A stretch of 64,000 nt of DNA. Origin: Branchiostoma floridae. Taxonomy: Eukaryota > Chordata > Leptocardii > Amphioxiformes > Branchiostomatidae. Numbering within the stretch: the stretch's first letter is position 1; every line of letters starts with the position of its first letter. The stretch is from the NCBI RefSeq assembly GCF_000003815.2, contig NC_049992.1, positions 15,423,002-15,487,001 on the forward strand. The letters run 5' to 3'. The notes under the pieces are model-generated. The model worked only from the letters and a program-made list of their open reading frames with translations, did not search any database and was not told the DNA's origin. Position numbers and translations under genes: made by a program. Below are positions 26,001-37,851 of the stretch, in pieces.

Positions 26001-28118
26001 TGATGACATTTGGGGGATAATTCAGCTCCACTACCGTTGATCTTACGTATCTCTTCCCTCATAAAGACAAGTTGAGAAAAAGTATTATAGTATTGGAGCA
26101 TGGACACTAAATTTCAATATGGAAGATCTTCCCTGAGTTAACGTTATTGACAGTGATTTAACCCAAAACCTTCTTGATTAGACTAAGGTACATAAAGAAA
26201 GAATATCTATTACTTGGGTTAATAAAGTAGACATAATGGGTTTAATGATACAATAGCCACTGCAATATTGCTTTTCCTTAAAGCTTTTGGGCACGCAGTC
26301 TTCGCCTGAAGACACAAGTACCACTCTTAAACACCGCCCACTGCATCATTGCTTGAAAGAACTTCTTACCCAGGAACGATGGTATTTCCTTATGGTTTAC
26401 GTACAATTGGTCTGGGAATTCTGTAAATCCAGTTTGACACCCCTAAATCCCTGCGAAGTGCTTGTTTCATAAGTCCGCTTCATTGTTGTTCGCAGCGGAC
26501 AAAAGGCCAGTTCTCATGGTACGTAACAAACTTTGGTGCGAGTCCACCTGTCGTTACATTTTAAGGTAGAAACTACAAACCTACATTTGTTATCAAAGTC
26601 CGCTTCAATGTATACAGGAAGTAACTGAGTCTGTGGGCGTAAGCTTGGTCATTGTGATGGGGACGCGTTGACATTCTTACAGACACCTAAGCATAAAGGC
26701 TACAGTGTAAAAAGAATCTAACAGATTCCAAACTTGAAAATGACTTCTATATTGCCATGGTGTAGTGGGTGTTACAGTAAGCCTCTTCTTTTGTAGGAAC
26801 TCTAAACCCCAGCAGATGAAAGCAAGAAAAGAATTGTTGTCGCAAGCTTGTATCCGCATTGAGCCAAACCCATAGTTATGTCTAGGCTTTTCCCTGTCAT
26901 TGTGTGTGTCTATCCACTCATATGCGCGTCCTTTGGAGTAAATGGAATCGTCCACCGGAACGAAGCTTGTGGAAACATCTGAGATCTACCGCCAAGACGA
27001 TTGTACAGGAATCCAAACGCACATCGAACCGACCTTGACCTACAGTTTCTCTTCACTCATAAGATAAAGCTATCGCAGTTTTAAAATTTAGCAAAATTTT
27101 GTTTTAGTCAGACAAATAGTTGGTGAGGTGGTCTCGGTAATATGATTGGACATTCGGTATTGAGATAACCCCTGTATATTGGTGTTATTAACAGGATAAA
27201 GCTATAACTGCTTGCCCTTTTGATATAGCCCCAGGTGCCAAGCGCCTGGTTTGAGGTGTTGAGTGATGTGAGCCCTTCATTTGTCATTATGACAAAAAGG
27301 AAGGGGAGGGGGCAGGTGCATGGTCCAATAACACATCCATATTATGTAGTATGATTATAGTTTAGATTCTTCGCTATAGGCTGAAGATGTCCACATTTCT
27401 AGTCAATGTCGAACCTTCAATTTCTGCAGGTTAATCTTGCAGATTGGGATTAGATTATACAATATACAGGGAAGAACTGACATTTTTTGGATTTCTGGCC
27501 TTGGGCTAGACGAAACGTTTTGCAATGTAACCAAATGGTCTGCAGCTGGGTCATACGGATTTTAAACAAAGAGCACGTCCTAAAAAAATTCAACACCAAG
27601 ATGTCCATCCAAATCAAGCTATCTGATACGACGGCCCGGAGTCTATCTGATTCCGGCACATGCTCGGCGAGTCAGGAAGAACTAACCGATGTGAGGAAAC
27701 TCCGTCGGATCGGCTTGCATCAGACATCAGGCGACGATCAAATAATAGACTGAACCTGATATTCCGTCATACACACCGTTCTTGTGTGTGATTGGAATGA
27801 AATTCTGGCCCTATTTTCAAGCAACTATCACCATCAGGTACAAAATTCTCTTAGTGGTATCTCTTAGCTAGCTAAAAATAACGCCAAAGATTTTGAAATA
27901 TGTTTTACTTACTCTGACCTTACTCTTTCATTCTCTAATGTGATATTTCTTTTTGTTCGTTCCTTTTTTTTAGTCGCTGTTCTTGATGATAAGCTTAGTT
28001 TTTCAAAGGTCATGAACTAGCTATGTATATAATATAGTATCTCAGGTCATCTCACGTTTATAGCTATATCTTTTATGTCGTTCTTTTTACAGTAACGGCT
28101 AGTCATACCTAACACTGT

Positions 28119-28328
28119 TACTTCCCAAGTAGAGGTTAGACTCCTTCCTTTTTTTTTGTTTATTTACAGTTTAGGCGGCTTTCTATCTTCTCACGATTTT
28201 TCTTTGTCCGCCAGCCAAACTTCTGCAGGCACTCAGTTACCCCGTTTTGGCTGGTGAACATAAAAGAAACAAAGGAAAAAACTGAAACGTCAAAATCAGG
28301 CCATAGCCTAACCTCTGCTTGGAGAACA
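28119..28328. mobile_element. Diverged MULE-like MITE (TACTCTCCAAGCAGAGG family)
   Basis: It starts TACTTCCCAAGTAGAGGTTA and ends AACCTCTGCTTGGAGAACA. Flanks TAACACTGT and CAACACTAG retain six of nine matches. The arms are worn, so it is an older copy. Confidence 0.65.
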
Positions 28329-28887
28329 CAACACTAGCTGCATTATCTTCCTAAATCCACCGGCAGGTTGTCCATTAGATGTCGCGCCTCACGTACCATA
28401 CAATCTGCCGACCTGCAACTCTCTTAGCTTTGTTTGTATCCCAGAAATTATGTTAAACCTCGGGAAAAGTTTGTAATACAAATGTTTCTAGAGAAAAGTA
28501 CCCCCAAAATGGTCCACTAAGTGGACAGTAGTGGCGTTTATTATTACAGCTAATGCGTGTTTGTTGGTACAAGTGGCTCACTTTGGAGCGTTCAGCGACA
28601 GCAAGACCAACGCCGTGCTTTCGCAAAGAAATGCAATTATGCATGAAATGGGGGGCAGTGTTGTACCTAAATCCTTGGCTAGACGTCCCGTACAAGGTTG
28701 GCGATGTTTGCGCTAAACCATACCTGTGCCTGCTTATGTCCACATATTTGCACGGAGACTCTTGTTTTCTCCTTTGTCTAATCTGTAGATAGACGAAGAA
28801 GTGCTTTCTCCAGGGTGAAGAAGAGACTGCCCGGTGCTCTGATGATGTGGTCTAGCAAGGAGCTTTTCGGTTTTCTGATAAAAGCGT

Positions 28888-28925
28888 GGTTCTAACAAGG
28901 ACATTATATAACGTCATTGGTTCTA
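28888..28925. repeat. Palindromic micro-insert with 6-7-bp duplication
   Basis: CAAGGACATTATATAACGTC (28896-28915) then ATTG, between GGTTCTA repeats at 28888-28894 and 28919-28925. Confidence 0.7.
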
Positions 28926-29504
28926 GGAAGCAGACAATGATGTGTACTGTCATAGACAGTACTCCACGAAAACCCAAAGAAAATTCAAGCAAAGAAGCAA
29001 TGTGAGATGATTATTGTTGTCCAAGATGCAAACGTTTTTTCAGCTCCAAGCCCAAGGATATGATTATGACTAAAAAATGCAGTTAAAGTCAGCAAACAAT
29101 AGGCTGCAAATTGTAAAATTGTGCTACTGAAGGCTTAGGGATGTCCATGTCCAATGCCTACCATCGGACTATGTATATGCGCCATCGTCAGTTTTACTTC
29201 ATTGGCGATAATACTCTATTCTATAGTACAAGTCGGTCCGTGTGCTTCCAGAAAGGTTCATGAGTAATTAGTAAGACAAAGCGCTGAGGACGTCCAGGAT
29301 GTGTCTGAAATAATGCGTAATCTCTTCCGGCTGCCCAAAGCGATTATCAAAAAGCAACAGCGGGATTAAGTCATTATGGGCCAAGCTGACGCAGTCGCTT
29401 CCGAGTACGAACACTCTTGTCTCTGTCATCCTCCTTTAGTGGCTTAGAAAATATACACGTGAAGTACACATGCAGCAGAAATTGGTCAAATCGGACTAAA
29501 GACT

Positions 29505-29698
29505 TACTCTCTAAGCAGAGGTTAGGCTCCGGCTGTTTTTTGACGTTTTTTAGTCTTCTTATCGGGCTTTCTTTCTATTCTGAAATGTTTATTGACGTCC
29601 GCTAGCCTAGAAATATCACAAAATTGAAAGACCGATAAAAACGACTTAAAAAAAACGTTAGAAAAAACAGCCGGGGCCTAACCTCTGCTTGGAGAGTA
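29505..29698. mobile_element. MULE-like MITE (TACTCTCCAAGCAGAGG termini)
   Basis: Same long-arm structure as 15851-16065. It is flanked by a perfect 9-bp duplication CTAAAGACT (29496-29504 and 29699-29707), which defines the ends to the base. Confidence 0.88.
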
Positions 29699-31975
29699 CT
29701 AAAGACTTGCAGAGGAAATGCTTGGCATCACAGAAATGCAGGAAGATCTGTATTTAGTTCAAGACGGCCTTCTTTGACAAAGTCACTTTCTTCAGCTGAA
29801 AAACAGCAGTGTTAAATGTGTTAAACTGCATGCCTGGGGGTACGGAACAAAACACATGGTAACTTATAATTACTCCCCAAGTATAAAAACATGATGTTGT
29901 AATTTCCACCTGTGTGTGCATATTTAGACTGAAAGAAAGCATGTTTAGACAACAAGAGATGGTGAAGATAATCCTATAAAGTACACCCTGCATTTTCATA
30001 AAGCGACGATCAAATCGTCTTAACAACTTAATAGCGAAGCTTCAAGCGGAATCCAATCAATTTTCATCCAATTATATCAATGTGGTCCATTCATAGAACA
30101 CGGGCGGATTTGTTGTAGGAGGGGTTCAGATATAATCCAATGATTTACAGTCCCAATCTTTGATAAAAGTCCGCATTCACAACAAATTCGCGCTAATGGT
30201 ACAAGAAAGCCATGCATTGTTCCAATTAAACCGATGTGCCCCCGTTCACAAAAGATTCGTGTGAACATTTGTCCGACTAGGTTCTCTGAAATAATCCAAT
30301 TGTTTACAGCGGTGGATTTCAATAAAGGCTCCATCAAAACGTTAGCTTAGCCCATTAAAACTCCCAGGTAAGCCTTTACAGATCAATTTTCTCCCAATTA
30401 AAACGAATAGCGACATTCACAAAACCACAACCACATCTTTCTGAATGGTGCGGCGAATAATCTGCTCCCTGCCGGGTTGTAGGCTTAGCCGAAGCTTACG
30501 GAGAGGATAGTGATAAGTTTTCGTGTATGGGATTTGCAGTTTAATGATAAACCATTCGATTTCGTGTTAGAATTATGCAAATCTAAGGACGAGATTTGTA
30601 TTGGGGAGGGGCGAATCATAATCCTGTGGTTCTCGCCGTTAGGGGAATGGTTACGGTGGACGTTTGATGGGTCAATCAAGTGTCAAAACTAGGTTGCAAT
30701 TCTGCCAAGATGTGTAGGAAAAACATCAAGAAACATGGGCTATACAATATGTTTTTGGAATCTGCTACTTCTGCTTTTCCTAAATGATACACTTGACAGT
30801 ACTGCTGTAAGGCACTACCTAAGAAATGCCTAGTACCTTTATACATGTACAAATGTCAATGGGTGGACTTTTCGACGCTTTGCAAAATCGGGCACCAAAT
30901 TCAGACGGATTTCTTTCTCGTTTGTAGTCCTTCATTCTCGGAGAGGGATTTAAAAGAAAGGAAAATAGACCAAAACACACAATGGACCAAAGTAGGCAAT
31001 GCGAACTTTCTCACGTATTCGGTTATCCAACACTAGTGTTTGCGTACGTGCTTGTTTGATGGTTTGATACACAGTTTGTATACTGAATTACGGCAGCTAT
31101 GATTTTAAAAACTATATAACACAGCTATCAACATCACATTTTAGCGCTGATAATACTTCGGGTGCAAATTAATTGCTCCCCTAAGAAGACAACAGATGTC
31201 CAGGGGTTCAATTAAAGTAATTCCCAGTCAGGTCTCGTGCCGTGGCCTTCAGTCTGGATTCTCTGTAAAGCTCCAAATAAAGGAACTCATAATTACAGCG
31301 CAGATTGTGTCTATTGAAAAAAGACAGCATCGCTATTATAGAGTCTTCAAAAATCTGGGCCGGTATTTAGAAGTCTTTGCAATGTCCTTCGTGGTAATTG
31401 CTTAATCATGAGAAAGAATGTATGTATTTTGTTGCTGCTTGAAATGTCAACATGTGTAATTGCATCTACGCACGAAAAAAAAGTCTGACCTCGGTGATTG
31501 TTTCGGAATTATGACTCAAAGAATGTTTCTCTTTCTTAATAATAATATGTTATTTTCAATGGTGTACAGATCTCACAGAAACATTTTTTTTGCATCTTTG
31601 GACATGGAAAGCCGACTCGAATCTGGTTTGAAATATAGTGTAAAGAAGACCTACGTTTCAAGTCGACAGTCCTTCAAGTTTTCAAACATTTATCAATGAG
31701 CAAACATTAACATGGAAGAGTCGTAACTTTGAGATTTTTAAAAAGTACTTTATTAATAGCAATTTGATAAAGTCCACAAATGAGAAGTAGTTTCTTCCGC
31801 AGAGACCATGTGAAAGAGAGGTGCAGAAAGCTGGCCTATTCCCACCCGATGTGAAAATAGCGGCTCCTTAGTTCGACCAACAATAGGTAACATATTCACT
31901 CGCATATCATTGACCACGGCCCACTCTGTCTCAATAGGACATTTGTCTTGTTGTGGTAGATAAGAGAAAACCAAG
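29699..31975. other. Upstream of cyclophilin; no other gene seen
   Basis: Includes the degenerate repeat at 30.05-30.43 kb. The last 200 bp should hold the cyclophilin promoter. I see no TATA box at a convincing distance. A 174-codon antisense ORF (31753-32277) overlaps exon 1 and is treated as a shadow. Confidence 0.5.
30045..30425. repeat. Degenerate tandem repeat, unit about 70-90 bp
   Basis: Related blocks recur: ATAATCCAATGATTTACAG and ATAATCCAATTGTTTACAG, and variants of CATTCACAA followed by A/T-rich text and ATTCG. On the minus strand the repetition shows as repeated words in one frame (VNNWIISE, VNHWIISE), but nothing indicates a gene. Confidence 0.5.
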
Positions 31976-34447
31976 ATGGCGGACAAGCCAAAAATGGCAA
32001 ATAGTACGGGCAGCAAAGACAATATGGCGGATGGGAACAGCAACAAGAAGCAACAGAAGAGGACATGTCTGTGCTCCAGAGCGGTGACCGTTGCCCTGGT
32101 GGTATCGGTGGTGCTAATCTGCGTAGGTGTTGCTCTAGTCGCTGGATTCCATTTTGGCTTGAAGAAACCCAAGCCAAATCCAACGGTAAGCATTTGACCT
32201 AAATTTACAACGACAACGTTTTTCATGTACGCTATACTACATGTATCATCTCGGCGTGTTAGGTCTTGTTCTGGCACATTCTGGCATGTTTAATAAAAAA
32301 ACTGTTTACTCAATAGTCGACAACTTCAGGTCACTGACCGGTAGAGTGACAAAGTTACGAAATATCGTGATGAAATACCATGGACCATGAACTTCACGTA
32401 GACAGCAAGCATTCCGACTTAAGTGTTCAGTATGAACTTCAATTTGAGAACTTGTGAGGAAAGGAGAGAGTTCGAAAGACTGAATTATACATTATAAACA
32501 ATACATGTAAGACTCGTGTAACAATGTTTGTGTGCGATGATATAGCCATTAAATATTTGAATGGCAGTAAATCAATAAATCCTTATCAGTTTTCATTGTG
32601 TGTTCTAAAAGCCACAATCGTACGTCACAAAATAAAAGTACAGTTGTATGCATTGTTGAAACGTTTGGCGCTTAGTGCAACATTTCGTAAAATTGCTACA
32701 CATAAAGAGTAGAGTTTGTCATATCCTACAGGTTTTCTTTGACATCACCATCGGCGGAACTCCGGCCGGCCGAATCGTGTTCGAACTGCGCGCCGATGTC
32801 GTGCCGAAGACTGCCGAAAACTTCCGAGCTCTCTGCACAGGTGAAAAGGTGAGTGACGTCATGGTTCCATGGTGAGGTCGTTGCTCCTTTTACCCAGAAG
32901 CGAGTGCGAGTGTATCGAGGCCATGTACCAAGATTCTGCAAGGCTAGTCTTAACTTACATACATCGTTCTCTACCTACCACATTTGAACTTGGACTTCGT
33001 TTTACAGAATAACAAATATTGTATAATTCCAATACATACCCATCTAAGTGTGTGTGTGTGACTGTTTTTTTTCCAGGGCCGAGGCACATGGGGTGAACCA
33101 TTACACTACAAGGGGGTGATATTCCATAGGTGTATACCCGGCTTCATGGTACAAGGGGGTGACATTCAGTTCAACAATGGCTCGGGAGGTAGGTGTGAGA
33201 CGAATTATTCATTAGTTCTAAGCTGCACGAAATTTATTTTTTTTTCGTCAAATATTTACTCCAGTTATAAAAGTATAGATATAAATATAGAAGAATCTGA
33301 TATGGGAAATTGTACTGATTATGAGTCTTGTCTTTTGATTTAGCCATACTGTAGAACTGAAAATGTTTTGGTGGTTTCATGTTCTCTTAAACGCGAATAA
33401 GACCACCGCGAACCTTTCCTCTTTTAGAGCAAAACCATACATGTCAGTTTCAACCGCGAACCTAAACCACCGCGAATATAATACTACGTTTTCTACCTAT
33501 CGCGAAATGAAATGTCCGCAAACTTTTCTCATTTTTACAGTATCGTGAATTGTATCTTTTCTACATTTTCAGGGGAGAGTATCTATGGAGGAGATTTTCC
33601 CGACGAGAACTTTAAGTTGAATCACACTGGACCAGGGATCCTGAGTATGGCGAACGCCGGACCGGACACCAACGGTTCTCAGTTCTTCATAACGGTCGTC
33701 CAGACGCCATGGTTGGACGGCAAACACGTGGTCTTCGGCAAGGTTATTCAGGGATACGTGAGTTCAGTTTTTTTAGATTTTATCTCTATATATTTCTAGT
33801 CTAAAAGTTGTGCCTAAAATGCAAATAAGGACTGATACACCCTTTTAAAGTGCTGTAATTTTTTTCTTCTCATTGGCTTCAAGTTCCAAATCTTCGAATT
33901 CTGAAAGAGTATCATCTTCACATAGAGACCGGTTATCTAGTTCTATAGCATATGAATAATGCTATATGTTGACGGGTCATTTTGTCAGGTACTGATATTG
34001 TACAGCAGTTTTGCGGATGGAATAATCAATTAGCTTCGTCAGTGTATATTCATATAAACAGAGATGCTTCATACTTTGCTAAAACTGCACGTTAGAGACA
34101 CGTGACTGTAGCAGATGGTCGTGAATGCCATATAATCCTACAGAGACACAGGTTATCTGGCATTTACGACCCTCTGCTGCAGTCACGTGTCTTCGACGTC
34201 ACGTTCTGGAAGCTGCAGTAGACAGGTCCATTCCGTGAACAAGGCTGACGGAGTCAACTGAAAATTTGAGGTAAATCCAACTTATTTGAAGTGCTGGTTA
34301 GTGAAAGTTTAGTTTATCCATAATATTGTACCGTTTTGTTTCCCTGTTTCATTTCAGGACGTTGTGGAGAAGATAGAAGCAGCCGGATCTCCCAGCGGAG
34401 CGACGACGGCCCGGGTCCTGATCGCTAACAGTGGACAACTAACTTAA
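31976..34447 (+). CDS. Membrane-anchored cyclophilin (peptidyl-prolyl cis-trans isomerase), PPIB-like, 5 exons
   Basis: Predicted to catalyse prolyl cis-trans isomerisation. The hydrophobic segment suggests it acts in the secretory pathway. Exons read as 31976-32185, 32732-32848, 33077-33188, 33573-33757 and 34358-34447. All introns are GT-AG, and the joined frame is open for 237 aa. Residues 36-58 are a hydrophobic helix preceded by a basic, Cys-containing stretch (KRTCLCSR). It could be a signal anchor (type II) or an unusually long-headed signal peptide. The cyclophilin fold runs from about 71 to 237. The active-site set known from cyclophilin A is complete: R127, F132, Q135, A173, F185, W193, L194, H198. 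The Trp predicts cyclosporin binding. The segment FPDENFKL and the [12 protein letters not shown] stretch resemble vertebrate PPIB most, but the loop [12 protein letters not shown] is longer than in PPIB. The start is the first Met after an in-frame TAA 15 nt upstream, with AAG before the ATG. Intron 3 holds a MITE, intron 4 a long hairpin, and another MITE abuts the stop codon. Confidence 0.93.
33347..33542. mobile_element. Diverged MITE (TACTGTAAATGCA family) in cyclophilin intron 3
   Basis: It runs from TACTGTAGAACTG to TTTTTACAGTA, with internal ACCGCGAA blocks matching the other two copies. It occupies most of the intron upstream of exon 4. Confidence 0.65.
34096..34192. repeat. Long hairpin in cyclophilin intron 4
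   Basis: Two arms of 35 bp (34096-34130 and 34158-34192) are inverted complements with three mismatches by eye, separated by 27 bp. Each arm contains CACGTGACTG. It could be a small foldback insertion or a structured intronic RNA. Confidence 0.7.
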
Positions 34448-34656
34448 TACTGTAAATGCATTTAAGTTTGCAGGGATTTGAATGTTAAAAAATAACTTTT
34501 CTCGGTGGTTTTATGTTCGATGTGCGATAGCACTATGCATTGTAGTCTCTTACTGCCATGGAAAAATGTTCGCGGTGGTTTTAAGTTCGCGGTGAAGCGG
34601 CCACCGCGAAAACCGCGAACATTTAACCACCACGAAAGGATTCTGCATTTACAGTA
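34448..34656. mobile_element. MITE (TACTGTAAATGCA family) abutting the cyclophilin stop codon
   Basis: It begins TACTGTAAATGCA directly after the TAA stop and ends TGCATTTACAGTA. Subterminal blocks (TTCGCGGTGG and its complement) fold on each other. Related elements lie at 2010-2203 and 33347-33542. A TA target duplication is plausible. The transcript's 3' UTR should start with this element. Confidence 0.75.
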
Positions 34657-34716
34657 ATGTCTGGCGGCTGAGCAAGTTCTCACAATGGGCGTGGCCCTAT
34701 GTTGAACACGTCATCA

Positions 34717-34724
34717 TGACGTCA
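34717..34724. promoter_or_regulatory. CRE-like TGACGTCA palindrome 3' of cyclophilin
   Basis: A perfect 8-bp CREB/ATF consensus about 270 bp after the stop codon. A single short motif of this length is weak evidence for function. Confidence 0.2.
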
Positions 34725-35238
34725 TAAAATTTTGCATGAATCATCACCTTGCAATAGGGTTCTTGCTTTTTTTTGGTAAACTGATTTGTAGCATTTGTAG
34801 GCCGCAATGTTTATGCTTTTGTTAATCATGGATGCTTGTCCCACGAATGTTTTGTACGCATACGTGTATAATCTATTTGATTATTTTGTGCGTTTATGAT
34901 GAAGTTCTTGGGGGAAAATATCTAGAGCCATATATAACACAAAGAAGTATTTTTAAGGTACCCGAGAAGCCATTGCATTAGCCATACCCTTTTCTTATCT
35001 TTATGTCCTAGATGGGAGTGGGACACGTGATTCAATCTTATATCTAATCAAACCATTCTTGTAACTTTATTCTTATTTGAAATATGACCCACTAGCTTAA
35101 TGAGTAGCATATACGACGACGGAATTTAATTGTACGTTCTCGTGATCGTTTCTGTCTCCAGTCTACATTTTTTAGACCTATATCTATGTACAATCGACTC
35201 AGTGACATGTAAATTGTAAGTAGACTCTGCTATATACT

Positions 35239-35330
35239 GTACATCTATATCTATCTATATCTATCTATCTATCTATCTATAGAGATATAAAGAGATAAAG
35301 ATATAGATAGATAGATAGATAGATATAGCC
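35239..35330. repeat. Microsatellite inverted repeat (TATC)n...(GATA)n
   Basis: TATCTATC repeats are followed after a short AGAGATAAAGAG centre by GATAGATA repeats, so the tract folds into a near-perfect hairpin. Confidence 0.85.
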
Positions 35331-36632
35331 AAAAAGGACTAACATCCTTTTGTCTATCATTGATGTACAAAGAATTGCAAAGTTCGATGTTCAGCGTCAT
35401 TTATGTGTATACTTTGTGGTTATCATGAAATAATTGTGGTTGTTGATTGTGAGTAAAAAAGAAAATGAAGAGATACGTTTGTGACTCTGTTGTGTTTTGG
35501 GAACGATTTGACATTTTCTGACCCAACCCTTCCAAACATTCGTCAGGTCACGACGATAAAGAAGAACACATGTACAAACAAGTTTGCACCTGTGTATAGC
35601 CATGTTTAAAGGGAGATCAACTACTGCCAAATACACAGCACGCCACACCATTCTCGTCTGCGTTGCCTGGAAACCGTCGTCATGACGACGCAAGAGGCAT
35701 ACGCACGAAGCGCCAAACGCAGGTGTCGTCCTAAAAATAACCACGTCGTTCCGTTCTTCCGTCCTTGGGGTTAACGACACAGACCACGTGTACAAATATG
35801 TGGAAACACCCGTCTGTTTATCGCAATTTCACTTCTTTGAAGAACGATAACTCTTGACTTGCATGACAAAAAAGCGCTACAAAAAAGCGCCACCTAGCAG
35901 TGAAGCACCAGTACCTGCAGTCCACGTCTCCCGTAAAGTCTTTTTTCTGCTTGAAGATTTTTGTATGTTGAACTTGTAAATACTCAAAGAGACGTGCTGT
36001 CGCGTGTTATCAGCCGCGTGTCTGTCCGTCTGTCTGGGTCCAGCAAACGACCCATCTCCCCCCCCTTCCCCAAGCGAAGCTGAGTCAACTTTCTTGTTTG
36101 ACTGACCTCTGACACTGATCAGCCAAGGGTCCCACCCTGAGTGTGGGAAAAGCAAACTATCCAAAAAAAGTCAGTCGGAAAAGTCAATTGGCGCGCTTTC
36201 CTTACAAAGTCTGCAAATAGATATAAACGTTGTGCAAACAAGAACTTTGTTCTTGCCTGCACAATTGTACAATCAATTTTCCCGCCTTTTTTCCTGTCAG
36301 TGAAGGAGTCTTGTTCTAACTTCTAAGACATACGACGTAATTGTATTTTGAGCTCTTTAGAGAGTGACTCTTTCTGGTCAGTGAAACTGATCCTATGTTT
36401 CCTTCTGTTTGTTACAAGACAGAACGTATTGTATGTAGAAGAGAACGCTTAAGTTCCACGTGAGATGTTTTAAATATCCAGGGACGCCTGCGCAAACACC
36501 TGTTAAAGGTGTGTACTGTGCAAACTGTTTTCTACCTTCTTAGGGGTCACCGTACCGTTGTGAAGCCATTTGGATCCACATAGAAGTATAATTCGTTACG
36601 TATCTGACCACAGTTTTTACGTCAAATTTAGC

Positions 36633-36735
36633 TAGTCACTACCAAACTGACTACGCTGAGAGTTTTGCTACCAGAGGAGTTGGTCGACCGCGCTCTGGAG
36701 AGGAAACATAAACCTTACACTACTAGGAGTCATCG
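36633..36735. mobile_element. Truncated MITE (TAGCCTCCACCAGGC family)
   Basis: Starts TAGTCACTACCAAACTGACT and retains TTTTGCTACCAGAGGAGTTG. The other terminus is missing. Confidence 0.6.
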
Positions 36736-37194
36736 TCTGTGAGGACAAGGCGTTGTTCGGTATTTGCTACAGTGGAGTGTACGCAAAACAAATCGGGCCC
36801 GTCGCCCTTATCAGTATTTGACGACCATGGGTTCAAGTGCAGCAAAAAAGAAACATTTGAACCAGCTGCCGGAGAATACACAGACACGTTTGTCCTGGAG
36901 TCCAAACTGTGCTTGACTGGTCACTGGATGACCACTCCAGGACGTGTCGCGACAGCGGTACACACAGGGGCTTAAATGGTCATCCAGGAGAGCCACTGCA
37001 ACAACTTGAAGAGGCCTGGCTGTTTCTTTAGTGTGCTGAGATAACGAGAAGCAATACTTCAAATGAAGCACAGGGAAAGATGAGAATACATTTGGTACGA
37101 AAGGGGATATGCATACTCTCACTGTTATCGATAATGCTTTGTTATTGTTTTGTATGTAGCCTCTTAGTACTATTGTCTGTATAGCTATTAGTTG

Positions 37195-37260
37195 TTATTG
37201 GTTGCCATACATTGTACCCTGTGCGATTGTTGAGCAATAAACTCATTCATTCATTCATTC
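37195..37260 (+). mobile_element. Retroelement 3' end with (ATTC)n tail
   Basis: TGTACCCTGTGCGATTGTTG, then AGCAATAAA and (CATT)n form a typical LINE 3' tail with an AATAAA-like signal and a short tandem tail. Confidence 0.5.
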
Positions 37261-37841
37261 TAAGCAGAGCTAGAGGTTGGTGGGGATTTTCGTGACCTTT
37301 TCCTTGTATGCCGTATTTTTCGACCAGCCTCTCCGTCTTGAAGATTAATGAACAAAAACTTAATCTCAGAACCATTGTGTTCGTTAACTTCTTTGCCTCA
37401 CAGTCGATGTGCGCTGGAGCACACAGACAGACAGACAACAGACAGACAGACAACAATCGACTCGCACGCCTTGCGTGTCAGCGCACACATGTACACCTGC
37501 ACTGTGTACGGAACCTGTACGGGATTAAATTGTAGACCTCTGGCCTGGTTAAACTTCCTTCCTGCTCCCCGGTATCTAGCTACCGGTTCTGTACAGCAGA
37601 GTTCGCTGTTTCATCCTCCGAAATCCCCGCCAGTAATAGGTACCTGGTGCTGAACCGGAAACTCCACACAGCCTGTTTGTGGGGTTAGGCAGACAGCCAG
37701 AGTCTGTGCCTCCGACCCTCGCCGTAACCCACCGCACCGGTCTCGAAACAGCGCACCGCGACGCACGCGACGGTTGGAAGGGAGGGAGAGGAAACCTGAT
37801 CCGGGGAGGGTACGCGGCTTGGCGGGTGGCGGGCGCCCCGT

Positions 37842-37851
37842 GGCACGTGCC
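37842..37851. promoter_or_regulatory. Palindromic GGCACGTGCC box (Hes/Hey-type)
   Basis: GGCACGTGCC is a full palindrome matching the optimal site reported for Hes/Hey-class repressors, about 1.45 kb upstream of the Hairy start. Related CACGTG cores follow at 37885-37890 (ACACGTGCC), 38551-38556 and 38880-38885 (GGCACGTGC). The cluster is consistent with negative autoregulation. Confidence 0.4.

Larger units (their letters stand above)
24210..28118. other. No gene seen; isolated hairpin and micro-insert
   Basis: Contains the GTGCTGACCA repeat (25.3 kb), the hairpin (25.6 kb) and a micro-insert (25.97 kb). A short open stretch ending at 27753 has gene-like codon composition but no recognisable domain. 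Confidence 0.5.
34657..37194. other. Between cyclophilin and Hairy; no gene seen
   Basis: Holds the (TATC)/(GATA) hairpin, a TGTGGGAA motif (36142-36149), a truncated MITE, and a small hairpin near 36889-36950 (TGTCCTGGAGT against ACTCCAGGACG). Confidence 0.5.

Noticed and set aside
27601..27753. Open stretch MSIQIKLSDTTARS... to a stop, with gene-like codon composition
   Set aside because: Short, with no splice acceptor partner or domain; not enough to call a gene.
31753..32277. 174-codon minus-strand ORF over cyclophilin exon 1
   Set aside because: No recognisable motif. It overlaps a well-supported + strand exon and runs into its intron.
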